Source of the DNA: Sphingobacterium hungaricum
GTDB taxonomy: Bacteria > Bacteroidota > Bacteroidia > Sphingobacteriales > Sphingobacteriaceae
DNA length: 64,000 nucleotides
NCBI RefSeq assembly: GCF_015210005.1
Contig: NZ_MU158698.1
Coordinates: 2,775,273 to 2,839,272, forward strand
Direction of reading: 5' to 3'
Positions within the stretch are counted from its first letter, which is position 1. Every line of letters begins with the position of its first letter. This document shows, one piece after another, positions 63,755 to 64,000 of the stretch. Both the position numbers and the translations under genes were made by a program. The notes under the pieces were generated by a model that had not been told where the DNA came from, did no database searches, and was given only the letters and a program-made list of their open reading frames with translations.

Positions 63755-64000
63755 ATGGATATTCTAAACGAAAAAAAATTATTCCAATATTATAGAAATT
63801 TCGAAAATGCGATTTCTAATTATCGGTTTGATATGCCTTTTTCTAGGTATCTGACTCAGTTTTATAAAGAGAATAGACAGATGGGCTCTTCCGATCGAAG
63901 AATGAATACCCGTTTATGCTATGCTTATTTCCGTCTAGGAAAAGCTCTACCTGAATTAAATCGCAAAGACCGCCTATGCGTTGCTGAATTTTTAGTGGAA
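63755..64000 (+). CDS. RsmB/Fmu-type RNA methyltransferase, N-terminal part (partial)
   Basis: The first 82 residues before the window ends: MDILNEKKLFQYYRNFENAI, then MPFSRYLTQFYKENRQMGSSDRRMNTRLCYAYFRLG. The GSxDRR...YxxxR pattern with helices is the NusB-like N-terminal region of Bacteroidota RsmB/NOP (Fmu, Sun) RNA methyltransferases. The methyltransferase domain lies beyond the window, so the call rests on this region alone. It starts 6 bp after the lipoprotein gene. Confidence 0.55.
   Translation, partial: MDILNEKKLFQYYRNFENAISNYRFDMPFSRYLTQFYKENRQMGSSDRRMNTRLCYAYFRLGKALPELNRKDRLCVAEFLVE

Overview
The window is low-GC chromosomal DNA from a Bacteroidota bacterium, most likely of the Sphingobacteriaceae (Sphingobacterium/Pedobacter type). 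Three things point there: two SusC/SusD pairs, promoter boxes of the Bacteroidota form TAnnTTTG, and families typical of the phylum (MurF-Alr fusion, DUF5686, DUF2807, DUF5694, ECF sigma factor followed by a membrane-anchored beta-barrel protein). No rRNA, CRISPR array or complete insertion sequence was seen.

Layout. Positions 1 to about 3850 are the end of an integrated mobile element. It holds a conjugative-element-type protein, a small structured non-coding stretch, an ADP-ribosyltransferase-like protein and a large serine recombinase whose reading frame runs out of the element into a host tRNA-Leu gene. tRNA-Leu(TAA) and tRNA-Gly(GCC) follow on the minus strand. From 4.1 to 17.8 kb is housekeeping: RecX, MurF-Alr, a DUF502 protein, a degenerate LytS-like protein, PPK1, a DJ-1 family protein, an ECF sigma factor with its anti-sigma/beta-barrel partner, a HAD phosphatase, proline dehydrogenase, an S4 RNA-binding protein, AroB and a ThuA-like secreted protein. 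From 18.2 to 32.5 kb two SusC/SusD uptake systems flank a small regulator/oxidoreductase block. Neither has an adjacent glycoside hydrolase; the second carries a DUF218 protein as third gene.

From 32.9 to 46.2 kb is an accessory region rich in secreted proteins and lipoproteins: a TIKI/TraB-like DUF5694 protein, a MACPF (perforin-like) lipoprotein, a broken TPM-domain lipoprotein gene, a WGR/SWIM gene pair, an aspartyl protease and two Sel1-repeat proteins. From 46.5 to 50.4 kb is a compact three-gene cassette that I cannot assign to a known system. Two of its proteins share a C-terminal domain; the third joins an LGFP repeat to a CHAP/NlpC-like cysteine hydrolase; none has a signal peptide.

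From 50.6 kb to the end are a Tat-exported Gfo/Idh/MocA oxidoreductase, an SDR lacking its catalytic Tyr and Lys, PPK2, a SatD/DUF3307 pair preceded by six tandem 28-bp repeats that run into its promoter, a serine hydrolase, DUF2807 and DUF5686 proteins, GMP synthase, a substrate-binding-like lipoprotein and the start of an RsmB/Fmu-type RNA methyltransferase. The best candidates for undescribed biology are the 46.5-50.4 kb cassette and the SatD repeat array.
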